This document shows, one piece after another, positions 1-7,320 of a stretch of 9,832 nucleotides of DNA. Every line of letters begins with the position of its first letter. The stretch's first letter is position 1. The translations under genes and the position numbers were made by a program. The notes under the pieces were generated by a model. That model did not search any database. It saw nothing but the letters and a program-made list of their open reading frames with translations, and was not told the DNA's origin. This stretch comes from Lachnospiraceae bacterium (GTDB lineage: Bacteria; Bacillota; Clostridia; Lachnospirales; Lachnospiraceae). The stretch is from positions 1 to 9,832 of the forward strand of contig DPJQ01000087.1 in NCBI GenBank assembly GCA_003542935.1. The letters are read 5' to 3'.

Positions 1-1053
1 GCAGACCCGGATGCCTTTCTCCTTGATTCTGCGCAGCATCCCCTCCGGATCTGGGAACACTTTCTCGTCCCAGATAAAGTCCGTCCAGTGGAATTCTTTC
101 ATCCAGCAGCAGTCGAAATGGAACACCGACAGCGGAATCCCTCTGGACAGCATCCCGTCGATGAAGCTCATGACGGTGGCTTCGTCGTAATCCGTGGTGA
201 AAGAAGTGGACAGCCACAGTCCGAATGTCCAGGCTTCCGGCAGGGGCGGCCGCCCGGTGAGGGCCGTATAATTGCCCAGCACCGCTTTCATGTTCCCGCC
301 GCCAATGAGAAAATAATCCAGGCTCTCCCCGGCCACAGAGAATTCCACCTTATCCACCGCCGCGGATGCCGTCTCAAAAGACACCCGGCCCGTATGGTTG
401 ACGAACACGCCGTATCCGCGGCTGGACAGATAAAACGGGATATTTTTGTAGCTCTGCTCCGTGGAGGTTCCTCCGTCCTCGTTCCATATATCCACGCTCT
501 GGCCGTTTTTGACAAAGGGGGTAAATCGCTCGCCCATGCCGTAAATCAGTTCCCCCACGCCCAGGGACAGCCGCTGGCGCATATAGGCGTCCTTGTCGTC
601 GCTTTTTACATACATATCCCCTTTCCAGTCCGTCTTTATGTAGGCCAGATCCCGCTTTCCGCTGGCACACAGCGGAGTATCTTCCCAATAGTAAGCCATA
701 TGCCAGGGATTTTTCTCTATCTCCAATCGAAGACTGCCGTTTCGGATCACCAGGCGTTCTTCCCCGTCCTCGGCAAAAACCTCCGCCCCCTCGTCCATGG
801 CGAGCTCGAAAGCAGGTCCGTCCTCTCTCACCCCCATATAATGGCAGGTTCTCACCCGGATCACCTCCGGGGCCGGACAGCTTATCTCCACCGTCAGGTT
901 GATCCCTCCCAGGGTATCCCCGCGTTTCAGTATATGGGACGTGGGCGCGATCAGCGTGACCTTTGCCTCCTCCATTCTGGTAAACGACACCTCCGCCGGG
1001 CTAAAGCAGGCGCAGCCTTCCTTCTGCAGCCAGCATCCGTTACTGAAATTCAT
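1..1053 (-). CDS. yicI: GH31 alpha-xylosidase (YicI type), N-terminal part, runs off left edge
   Basis: Glycoside hydrolase family 31 enzyme, probably cytoplasmic, that would release alpha-linked xylose from the non-reducing end of isoprimeverose or xyloglucan-type oligosaccharides. Only the first 351 codons are present (YicI proteins are about 770 residues), so the catalytic aspartates lie outside the window. There is no signal peptide. The N-terminal beta-sandwich covers roughly residues 1-250, with GMGERFTPFVKNGQ at its expected place. It is followed by the start of the TIM barrel with PLPEAWTFGLWLSTSFTT, a YicI-like stretch. The next loop reads FHFDCCWMKEF (C315, C316, W317), where E. coli YicI has Cys-Phe. 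The ATG at 1053 is supported by AAGGAGG 8 nt upstream. It is divergent from the plus-strand genes, and its probable regulator is the two-component pair at 1874-5223. Family assignment is strong; alpha-xylosidase specificity is likely from the loop but not proven. Confidence 0.9.
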   Translation of the reverse strand, partial: MNFSNGCWLQKEGCACFSPAEVSFTRMEEAKVTLIAPTSHILKRGDTLGGINLTVEISCPAPEVIRVRTCHYMGVREDGPAFELAMDEGAEVFAEDGEERLVIRNGSLRLEIEKNPWHMAYYWEDTPLCASGKRDLAYIKTDWKGDMYVKSDDKDAYMRQRLSLGVGELIYGMGERFTPFVKNGQSVDIWNEDGGTSTEQSYKNIPFYLSSRGYGVFVNHTGRVSFETASAAVDKVEFSVAGESLDYFLIGGGNMKAVLGNYTALTGRPPLPEAWTFGLWLSTSFTTDYDEATVMSFIDGMLSRGIPLSVFHFDCCWMKEFHWTDFIWDEKVFPDPEGMLRRIKEKGIRVC

Positions 1054-1163
1054 ATGTGTCTCCTCCTTATTTTCCAATGATCTTTGTGTTAGATTATAAT
1101 ACATTTCGGGGAAATCCTACGGTACTTATTATACTTTTTTTGCTCCAAAAATTTGCCTGAAAC

Positions 1164-1192
1164 TTGAAACATGTAAAAATATTATATATGAT
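1164..1192 (+). promoter_or_regulatory. Sigma-A-type promoter for the antitoxin-like gene
   Basis: TTGAAA (1164-1169), a 17-nt spacer and TATGAT (1187-1192) make a near-consensus vegetative promoter. Transcription would start near 1199, about 50 nt before the ATG at 1251. That gene has an AGAAAGGA ribosome binding site at about 1234-1241. The -35 box overlaps a direct repeat of TGAAAC (1158-1163 and 1165-1170). Confidence 0.6.
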
Positions 1193-1209
1193 AACCAGAG
1201 AACTGTTAC
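1181..1209 (-). promoter_or_regulatory. Candidate promoter for the GH31 gene
   Basis: On the minus strand GTAACA (1204-1209, four of six matches to the -35 consensus), 17 nt and a perfect TATAAT (1181-1186) are spaced correctly. The implied leader is about 120 nt. Two other minus-strand TATAAT boxes, at 1128-1133 and 1093-1098, have no recognisable -35 box. They could still be used if an AraC-type activator supplies the missing contact. The site overlaps the plus-strand promoter face to face. Confidence 0.3.
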
Positions 1210-1250
1210 CATAGATTAACCGTATCATTTAATAGAAAGGAAAAAAGTTC

Positions 1251-1469
1251 ATGAGCAATAAAGAACGGGCCATGCAGCTGATCGAAAGTATTCCGGACAG
1301 TAAATTGATCTTTGCCGTGGATATGCTGAAAAACCTAAGGGCATATGCCGGAGAAGAAATCGCGCCTGATGAATGGGATCTGAAAATGCTGGCAGATGCC
1401 GAGGAGGAAAACGACGGCCAGACAGTATCTATAGAATCTCTCGCTTCGGAATTGGGGATCAGTCTATGA
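1251..1469 (+). CDS. Small antitoxin-like protein upstream of a RelE/ParE-type toxin remnant
   Basis: An acidic 72-residue protein with a helical N-terminus (KERAMQLIESIPDSKLIFAVDML) and a Glu/Asp-rich C-terminal half. It resembles the short antitoxins that precede RelE/ParE-family toxins in Clostridia. The N-terminal half would be expected to bind DNA or dimerise and the C-terminal half to wrap the toxin; that is family-level inference, as no diagnostic motif is visible. The last codons overlap the toxin ATG in an ATGA arrangement (toxin start 1466, antitoxin stop ends 1469), which is typical of translationally coupled toxin-antitoxin pairs. Because the toxin is truncated, this looks like an orphan antitoxin. 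A good promoter (1164-1192) and ribosome binding site suggest it is still expressed. Confidence 0.65.
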   Translation: MSNKERAMQLIESIPDSKLIFAVDMLKNLRAYAGEEIAPDEWDLKMLADAEEENDGQTVSIESLASELGISL

Positions 1470-1786
1470 AATATACAATAATTTTTCAAAAGGCCGCCTC
1501 AAAATTTTTGAAAAGACAGAGCAGGAAAGCACAAGAAAGGCTGCTGTCCGCCCTCTCCTCCTCCCCGCTTTCCGCCAAATCCAGTGCAAACTCACAGCCT
1601 GTAAATCCGGCAAACCCTACCTTCTTATGCCAATCCGCAAAGCTTCGGAACTCACGCCTTCGCTCCATTGCTTCCATCAAGTTCATTGATATGTACTGTC
1701 TCTCAAATTGTTCCGGCAGGCATTCTCTTGTACCGGATGCCAGGAAGCCATTTCACTCTCTCCGCAAATATTCACCATGGAATTAA
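1466..1786 (+). pseudogene. RelE/ParE-family toxin, 3'-truncated
   Basis: The first 30 or so residues (MKYTIIFQKAASKFLKRQSR and then KAQERLLSAL) match the usual start of RelE/ParE-family mRNA interferase toxins: a first beta strand followed by a basic helical pair. After about position 1556 the expected sequence (a Leu-Pro turn, then strands of the RLRVGDYRIIY type carrying the basic active-site residues) is absent. The frame instead continues as a serine-rich, unrecognisable tail to the stop at 1784-1786. The core strands and catalytic region are missing, so the product should be inactive. The start overlaps the antitoxin stop. The foreign tail coincides with a better-looking open frame on the opposite strand, so a deletion or recombination junction is the likely cause. 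Confidence 0.65.
1560..1752 (-). pseudogene. Unidentified antisense coding remnant joined to the broken toxin
   Basis: The minus strand is open from the stop at 1753-1755 down to 1486. Between about 1752 and 1560 it reads like real protein, with mixed charged and aromatic residues such as ECLPEQFERQYISMNLMEAM and REFRSFADWHKKVGFAGFTG. No ribosome binding site precedes any of its ATG codons, and its low-numbered end runs into the antisense of the toxin. I do not recognise the family. It may be an internal piece of a gene left behind by recombination, or a chance open frame. The coding impression rests only on its amino-acid composition. Confidence 0.3.
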
Positions 1787-1816
1787 GCAAAAAAATACCA
1801 TATTTTTTATACGTCG

Positions 1817-1832
1817 GTTATATTACAATAAC
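1817..1832 (+). promoter_or_regulatory. Weak candidate promoter or operator for the two-component genes
   Basis: The 87-nt gap between the toxin remnant and the kinase is AT-rich. It contains TACAAT (1824-1829), a possible -10 box, flanked by a short inverted repeat GTTAT (1817-1821) and ATAAC (1828-1832). There is no convincing -35 box at 16-18 nt. The kinase genes could instead be read from the promoter at 1164-1192, since nothing resembling a terminator lies between. Confidence 0.2.
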
Positions 1833-1860
1833 GGTATGGATACACGCCGCAAAAAATGCG

Positions 1861-1864
1861 AGGA
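1861..1864 (+). promoter_or_regulatory. Ribosome binding site that decides the kinase start
   Basis: AGGA at 1861-1864 sits 9 nt before the ATG at 1874. It is only 3 nt before the in-frame ATG at 1868 and lies downstream of the in-frame ATG at 1856. The spacing favours 1874 over both alternatives. Confidence 0.55.
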
Positions 1865-1873
1865 AACATGATC

Positions 1874-3688
1874 ATGAAGAACACTCTGCTCCTGAATTAT
1901 TTTTCAAAAAAGAATATGAAGCGCCAGCTCATCACGCTGTTTATCTGCGCCGTCATGATCCCCGTCGTCTGCGTCAGCGGCATCATCGGTTTTCTCACCT
2001 ATCAGAGAACCGCCTCCCATTACGAGGATCTGACCCGCTCCCAGGTAAAACTGGTACATTCCACCGTCGTATCCACATCCATCTATCTGCATTCCATCTA
2101 CGAGACGGTGGTCAGCGACGCCGAGCTCCAGGAGCTGCTGTGCGCGGACGGCGCCGCATTTGATTACCAGCAGGCCACCGGAACCCAGGCGGCTTCCTTC
2201 GACGAGATCCTGACCAACACCGCCATGCTCAACAGCCTGCGGCTCTATGTCCCTGATGAGCTGATGGCGCATGTGCCTCAGAACAAATACATCGTCTCCC
2301 TCACCGACGGGCAGGCCACGGCGCACCTGTATCAAAGATCCCGGGAGATCGTCGGTAATTTCTGGGTCAGCGATATACGCACCGGCCAGAACAATGTGGG
2401 CTACTGGGAACTGCATTACTGCTGCCGCATCCCCATCCCCCAAAAAAGTTCCTACGCCCTGCTGGTCATGTCCATTTCCAACGACTACCTGCGCAGTCTG
2501 ATCGCCAACAGGAATTACCAGCTTTACATGAACGTAAATGACGAACCCGTTTTCATAAGCTCCGACAGGAACTACGCGGGGCAGGATTTCCCTATTGATC
2601 TGGGACGTGAAGCCGACGCCTCCCGGACCGGGATCTTCTCCCTGTTCGGAAAAAACGTGATCGGCTCCCTGGAAACCGCCACCCTGTACCATTCCTCCGA
2701 CAGCCTCCACATATTTGTGACCGACACGGACGCCCTTCCCACGGTCTGGCGCCTGTTTGCCGTTCTGTTCCTGCTCCTGCTCTCCGCCCTGCTGATCTCC
2801 GGAGCCGTCATACTCCTGTACGCATCCTATTTCGGCAGCCGTATCGACACGCTGCGGCTGGCCATGTACAAGGTCAGCAACAATGATTACGAGATCGTCG
2901 ATACGATCCGGGGCGACGACGAACTGACCGCGGCTTTCCATGATCTGAAGATCATGGTGCACAAGCTGAAAAAAGCAGAGGCCGAGATCTACCAGGCCCA
3001 GATCCGCGAGCAGACCATTACAAACCAGCAGCAGCAGATGGAGCTGAAACTCCTGGCAAGCCAGATCCACCCCCATTTTCTGTACAACACCCTGGAGAGT
3101 ATCCGCATGAAGGCTTTTGCCGAGGGCAACAGGGAGGTCGCCAACGCCATCAAGCTCTTAAGCAAATCCATGCGCTACGTGCTGGGCACGACAAAAGCCA
3201 CCTCCACCACCCTGGAAAACGAGCTGGACTACATCGCCACCTATCTGGCTATCCAGAAACTCCGTTTCGGCCCCCGCATCAGCTACGATATCAAAGTAGA
3301 TGAGCGCCTGCAGCCCTCCCACTACCAGATCCTTCCCATCATCCTGCAGCCGATTGTCGAGAACGCTTTTTCCCACGGCCTGGAGAACCGGACCGAAAAC
3401 GGCCGCATCATCTTGAAGATCCGCCCCGCGGAGGACTGGTCCTGTCTGGCCGCCGATATTTTCGACAACGGCGAGGGCATGTCCAGGGAGAGGCTCGCCG
3501 AGGTCATCGCCCATATGGACACACCCGCGGAGGACAGCGAACACGGCGTAGGGCTTTACAACATCAACAACCGCATCCGTCTTTTCTATGGAGAGGAATA
3601 CGGTGTTACGATTAAAAGCAAAGAAAATTACGGAACCTGTGTAACTGTCACGCTGCCGTTATACAACAACAGGGAGGAAGAACCATGA
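1874..3688 (+). CDS. YesM/LytS-type sensor histidine kinase
   Basis: Membrane sensor kinase of 604 residues that would autophosphorylate and pass phosphate to the regulator encoded immediately downstream. A first membrane segment (about residues 18-38) is followed by an extracellular sensing region of about 250 residues, probably Cache-like. A second membrane segment (about 293-316) leads to a HAMP-like linker (about 317-372) and a short coiled coil rich in Glu and Gln. The His_kinase domain has QIHPHFLYNTLE with the predicted phospho-histidine H401. The ATPase domain has IVENAFSHGL (N497), DNGEGM (D531) and GVGLYNINNR (G558, G560). All key boxes are intact and the length is typical. Such kinases usually sit beside carbohydrate ABC transporter genes and respond to sugars or binding proteins. 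The ligand cannot be read from the sequence. The 3' end overlaps the next gene by 4 nt. Confidence 0.93.
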   Translation: MKNTLLLNYFSKKNMKRQLITLFICAVMIPVVCVSGIIGFLTYQRTASHYEDLTRSQVKLVHSTVVSTSIYLHSIYETVVSDAELQELLCADGAAFDYQQATGTQAASFDEILTNTAMLNSLRLYVPDELMAHVPQNKYIVSLTDGQATAHLYQRSREIVGNFWVSDIRTGQNNVGYWELHYCCRIPIPQKSSYALLVMSISNDYLRSLIANRNYQLYMNVNDEPVFISSDRNYAGQDFPIDLGREADASRTGIFSLFGKNVIGSLETATLYHSSDSLHIFVTDTDALPTVWRLFAVLFLLLLSALLISGAVILLYASYFGSRIDTLRLAMYKVSNNDYEIVDTIRGDDELTAAFHDLKIMVHKLKKAEAEIYQAQIREQTITNQQQQMELKLLASQIHPHFLYNTLESIRMKAFAEGNREVANAIKLLSKSMRYVLGTTKATSTTLENELDYIATYLAIQKLRFGPRISYDIKVDERLQPSHYQILPIILQPIVENAFSHGLENRTENGRIILKIRPAEDWSCLAADIFDNGEGMSRERLAEVIAHMDTPAEDSEHGVGLYNINNRIRLFYGEEYGVTIKSKENYGTCVTVTLPLYNNREEEP

Positions 3689-5223
3689 ATGTACTGATCG
3701 CCGACGACGAACAGCTGATCCTGGAGGGGATCCTGCATATCATAGACTGGGAGGCCTGCGGTTTCTCCGTCTGCGCAACCGCCGTCAACGGAAAGGAAGC
3801 CCTGGACAAGATACTGGAGAAAAAACCGGATCTGGTGCTTTTGGATATCCGTATGCCGATCCTGAACGGCATTGAGGTGGTGCAGGCGGCCGTGGAAGCC
3901 GGTTTCACCGGCAAATTTATCATCTTAAGCGGACTGACGGATTTCAAGCTGGCCCAGACCGCCATGCGTTTCGGCGTGGATTTCTATCTGACCAAGCCGA
4001 TCGATGAGGACGAGCTGGAACAGGCGGTGTGCTCCGTCCGGAAACTGATCGAAAAAGAATCCAAAATTTCCTCCTCCTACACCAGATACCGCGACAAAGC
4101 CCGGGAAAATATCATCCGGGAGATCCTTCTGGACACCTGCCGCTACGATTCCCTGGATCTGGCTGACCTCCATCTGCAGGCCGGCGTGTACCAGGTCATC
4201 ACCTACGGACGATATAACCAGGACTCCCTCTATCCGGTCTGGGATTTCGCCGAGCTGATGCGTGTGACCAACCAGGACAACAATTCCTTTGATATCCTGG
4301 AAGTAGGGCAGCAGAATGTCATCCTGCTGAAAGGGGAGTTTGCTATCGGCCGGTTCCAGAACCTGCTCGCCCACTACCGGACCGGCCCCCAGAAGGATTC
4401 CCCTTTTGACACGGTCTTTCTCACTTACGGCCGCCAGGTATCCGCCCCGGAGGACATCCATCTCTCCTACCAGGACGTCTGCCAGCTGGAGGAACGCCGG
4501 TTTTTCTGCGAGGAAAACCAGCATGTGCTGGGCTTTCAGGAACTCCACCGGTATCTGGCGGACGCCCACGAACTCACCCCGTCCATCGCCCCCGGGTACG
4601 CGGAAACCTTCTCCAACTATATACAGTCCCACAATCCCACTCTCATCACGGAGACCTTGAAGGAATTGTCCGATTATCTGACCGGCTGCGCGGCCGGAAT
4701 CATGGATATCAAGCATTTCCTGATTGACATGTATATTATGGTGAAGCAAAAGATCATGCAGGCTTTCCCCCACGCGGACACTCCCTTTCCCGCCAATGCC
4801 TCCGTCATCGTGCTGGTGGAGAAAAAGTATTACCTTTATGAGATTATCGCTTTCCTCGCGGAACAGTTCGAGATGTGGATGCATTCGGTGGGCTTTTCCT
4901 CCGGTGAAAATGTGCTGGACGAGATCCTTCACTATATACAGCACAATTACCGGGACAACCTGAAGCTGGAATCCATCGCTCCCCTTTTCGGCTACAACAG
5001 CTCCTACCTTGGACGGCTGTTCACCAGAAAACTGAACGTGAATTTCAATGCCTATCTGGACCAGGTACGCATCGCCGAGGCCAAAAAGCTTCTGGATGAC
5101 CATTCCCTGAAAGTCTATGAGATCGCGGAACGGGTGGGATATAAAAGTGTGGATTACTTCCATCGGAAATTCAAGAAATATGAGGGGACGTCTCCGGCGG
5201 AATACCGGAAAAATAAGAAGTGA
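3685..5223 (+). CDS. AraC-type response regulator
   Basis: DNA-binding regulator of 512 residues, cognate to the upstream kinase. The N-terminal receiver domain (about 1-120) has the acidic pair D7/D8, the phospho-acceptor D54 in LLDIRMP, the switch residue S82 in ILSGLTDF and K104 in TKPID, so it should be phosphorylatable. A long linker region (about 130-405) without a recognised motif is usual for YesN-type regulators. The C-terminal AraC helix-turn-helix pair (about 408-512) includes NSSYLGRLFTRKLNVNFNAY and the second-helix signature VGYKSVDYFHRKFKKYEGTS. Start: AGGGAGG at 3671-3677 lies 7 nt before the ATG, which overlaps the kinase stop (ATGA), so the two are translationally coupled. 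Likely targets are the divergent GH31 gene and the convergent binding-protein/GH42 unit; this is inferred from position. Confidence 0.93.
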   Translation: MNVLIADDEQLILEGILHIIDWEACGFSVCATAVNGKEALDKILEKKPDLVLLDIRMPILNGIEVVQAAVEAGFTGKFIILSGLTDFKLAQTAMRFGVDFYLTKPIDEDELEQAVCSVRKLIEKESKISSSYTRYRDKARENIIREILLDTCRYDSLDLADLHLQAGVYQVITYGRYNQDSLYPVWDFAELMRVTNQDNNSFDILEVGQQNVILLKGEFAIGRFQNLLAHYRTGPQKDSPFDTVFLTYGRQVSAPEDIHLSYQDVCQLEERRFFCEENQHVLGFQELHRYLADAHELTPSIAPGYAETFSNYIQSHNPTLITETLKELSDYLTGCAAGIMDIKHFLIDMYIMVKQKIMQAFPHADTPFPANASVIVLVEKKYYLYEIIAFLAEQFEMWMHSVGFSSGENVLDEILHYIQHNYRDNLKLESIAPLFGYNSSYLGRLFTRKLNVNFNAYLDQVRIAEAKKLLDDHSLKVYEIAERVGYKSVDYFHRKFKKYEGTSPAEYRKNKK

Positions 5224-5234
5224 GGCAGACATGC

Positions 5235-5264
5235 CCGCGGCCGCGCGGTAAGCGCATGCCGCGG
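5235..5264. terminator. GC-rich hairpin between convergent genes
   Basis: CCGCGGC (5235-5241) pairs perfectly with GCCGCGG (5258-5264), and an inner GCGC/GCGC pair (5243-5246, 5252-5255) closes a GGTAA loop. It lies in the 52-nt gap between the regulator stop and the GH42 stop, where a shared terminator would be expected. No T-run follows directly on either strand; the nearest on the plus strand is at about 5281-5287. It is therefore not a canonical intrinsic terminator. Confidence 0.35.
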
Positions 5265-5275
5265 ATAAACTTTCG

Positions 5276-7297
5276 TTACTCTTTTTTCAAAATCCGCACG
5301 TCTTTGGGGGCCAGCTTGATCTCTCTGCCGCCGTGGATATACTCCCCGGACAGCATGTCCGTACAGCCGTCCTCCAGCCATACACGGGAGAAAGCATCGT
5401 TGTGGTTCAGCAGGAACAGATAACTGCCCTTTTCGTTTTTGCGCAGGACGGCCTCCACGCCCCGGGTCTGCTCCAGGAGGGGCTGTATCCCGCAGTCGTC
5501 TTTGCACACATCCTGCAGAAACTGGTTGTAAAATTCAGCGTCGGAGCGGGCAGCCACATAATAGGCTTTGCCTTTTCCGAAGGTATGCACGGTCACGGCC
5601 GGCATCCCGGCATAGAAGTCTTCCTGGTAGGAAGCCAGGGCCTCGGCTCCCTCCGTGTGGAGCAGGTCGCACAGGAGCCGGGCCGGATACCGGCTGCCGT
5701 TGTAAATGAAACTGTTCTCCTTATCCCGGGGCAGAGCGTCGATCTCCTCCACCCAGATCCCCAGGATGCCCCGGAGCCGCCCCGGATAGCCCCCGGTGAC
5801 CACCAGGTCGTGTTCATCCACGATACCGCTGAAAAAAGTAGTGACAAATATCCCTCCCTCCGCCACAAAACGGCGGATCTTTTCGTCATAGCCCTCTTTT
5901 ACCATATAGAGCACCGGCGCGACCAGCAGCCTGTACCCGCTCAGATCATCCTCCGTGCCCACAAAGTCCACCGGTATATTCAGATCGTATAATGCACGGT
6001 AATAGTCAAGGATCTGTTCTTTATAGTCCAGATCCGTGGTGGGGCCCGCGGTATGGATCAGCGCCCACCAGTTATCCCAGTCAAAGTAGATGGCCGCCCG
6101 GGCCTCCACAGACGCTCCCAGAGTGGCATCGCCTAGCTTCTCCAGCTCTTTTCCCAGGGCCGCGATCTCCCGAAACACGCGGGTATCGCCGGTGCCCACA
6201 TGGTCGATGACCGCGCTGTGGTATTTCTCGCAGGCGCCGATGCTCCGGCGCATCTGGAAGAACATGACCGAGTCCGCACCGTGGGCCACGGCCTGCCAGC
6301 TCCACAGCCGCATGACTCCGGGCCGTTTCAGGGCGCAGTAGTCGTGCCAGTTGGACACGCTGGGCGACTGCTCCATCAAAAGGAAAGGCCTCCCTCCGCC
6401 GACGCCCCGCATCAGATCGTGGGCCATGGCGATCTCGGCTGGCTTTGCGTCCACGGCCGGATAGTTGTCCCAGGAAACCACATCCATATATTTCCCCCAT
6501 TTCTGATAATCCAACACGGGATAAAAGCCCATCAGGTTTGTGGTGACCGGGATCTCCGGCGTGACCGCCTTGACCGCGTCATACTCCAGACGAAAGCAGT
6601 CCAGAATACTGTCCGAATTGAACCGCTTGTAATCCAGCGTGATCCCCTGGAAGGTGGTCCGGTCATACCGGAAATGCTCGCTGAGCATATTGGGAAGAAC
6701 GATCTCCTCCCAGTCATAGAAGGTATGGCCCCAGAAAGCGGTATTCCACACACGGTTCAGTTCCTCCAGGGTTCCGTATTTTTCTTTCAGCCAGAGACGG
6801 AACGCCCGCTCACAGTTCTCGCAATAGCACTCGCCGCCAAACTCATTGGAAATATGCCAGGCCACGATATTCTCATAACCTCGGTAGCGTTTTGCCAGCA
6901 TTCCCGCCAGCTTCGGCGCATATGTCCGGTACGTGGGGCTGTTGGGGCAGGAATTGTGCCGATCGCCGAATTTGCGCTTCCTCCCCTCGAAATCCACCCG
7001 CAGAATATCCGGATGGCGGCGGGCCATCCAGGCAGGATGGGCGCCGGTGGACGTCGCCAGGCACACTTTCAGGCCGTTATCCCGCACCATATCCATGATC
7101 CGGTCCAGCTTTTCAAAATCATAGACCTCCTCCGAAGGCTGGATAGCCGCCCAGGAGAACACATTTAACGTCACGATATCGATCCCCGCCTGTTTAAACA
7201 GGCGCATATCCTCCGCCCAGATCTCCTCCGGCCACTGTTCCGGGTTGTAATCCCCGCCATAGACGATTTTATTCACTTTGTCACTGTATTTTTTCAT
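5276..7297 (-). CDS. GH42 beta-galactosidase
   Basis: Intracellular enzyme of 673 residues that hydrolyses terminal beta-D-galactosides by a retaining mechanism; it has no signal peptide. The family start YGGDYNPEQWPEEIWAEDM is at residues 13-31. The acid/base is E152 in WHISNEFGGE and the nucleophile is E309 in FLLMEQSPS. Four cysteines, C117 plus C157, C159 and C162 (CYCENC), match the structural zinc site seen in several GH42 enzymes. Domain order is the usual TIM barrel (to about 385), the trimerisation domain with its Ala/Gly-rich glutamine-amidotransferase-like fold (about 390-600) and a small C-terminal beta domain. The length is normal and all key residues are present. AGGAGG sits 6 nt before the ATG at 7297. 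It lies 23 nt downstream of the binding-protein gene in the same direction, so the two share an operon. The natural linkage and aglycone cannot be decided from the sequence. Confidence 0.95.
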   Translation of the reverse strand: MKKYSDKVNKIVYGGDYNPEQWPEEIWAEDMRLFKQAGIDIVTLNVFSWAAIQPSEEVYDFEKLDRIMDMVRDNGLKVCLATSTGAHPAWMARRHPDILRVDFEGRKRKFGDRHNSCPNSPTYRTYAPKLAGMLAKRYRGYENIVAWHISNEFGGECYCENCERAFRLWLKEKYGTLEELNRVWNTAFWGHTFYDWEEIVLPNMLSEHFRYDRTTFQGITLDYKRFNSDSILDCFRLEYDAVKAVTPEIPVTTNLMGFYPVLDYQKWGKYMDVVSWDNYPAVDAKPAEIAMAHDLMRGVGGGRPFLLMEQSPSVSNWHDYCALKRPGVMRLWSWQAVAHGADSVMFFQMRRSIGACEKYHSAVIDHVGTGDTRVFREIAALGKELEKLGDATLGASVEARAAIYFDWDNWWALIHTAGPTTDLDYKEQILDYYRALYDLNIPVDFVGTEDDLSGYRLLVAPVLYMVKEGYDEKIRRFVAEGGIFVTTFFSGIVDEHDLVVTGGYPGRLRGILGIWVEEIDALPRDKENSFIYNGSRYPARLLCDLLHTEGAEALASYQEDFYAGMPAVTVHTFGKGKAYYVAARSDAEFYNQFLQDVCKDDCGIQPLLEQTRGVEAVLRKNEKGSYLFLLNHNDAFSRVWLEDGCTDMLSGEYIHGGREIKLAPKDVRILKKE

Positions 7298-7320
7298 ATA
7301 TTTCCTCCTGCATGCTTCCT

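Noticed and set aside
88..1080. Plus-strand open frame (330 codons) opposite the GH31 gene
   Set aside because: The minus-strand reading gives clear GH31/YicI sequence with a good ribosome binding site; the plus reading is His/Pro/Arg-rich noise.
1158..1171. CcpA cre-like site overlapping the plus-strand promoter
   Set aside because: The outer arms (TGAAA and ACA) fit the cre pattern, but the central CG and the following T are wrong, so the match is too poor.
1904..3076. Long minus-strand open frame (about 390 codons) opposite the histidine kinase
   Set aside because: It mirrors a gene with intact kinase motifs. Its translation is Gly/Val/Gln-rich with no family features, as expected for the antisense of GC-rich codons.
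3925..5232. Long minus-strand open frame (about 435 codons) opposite the response regulator
   Set aside because: The plus-strand frame has complete receiver and AraC domains. The antisense frame has no recognisable domain and no ribosome binding site.
6200..7168. Plus-strand open frame (about 322 codons) opposite GH42
   Set aside because: It is the antisense shadow of the GH42 catalytic domain, whose active-site and zinc residues are all intact.
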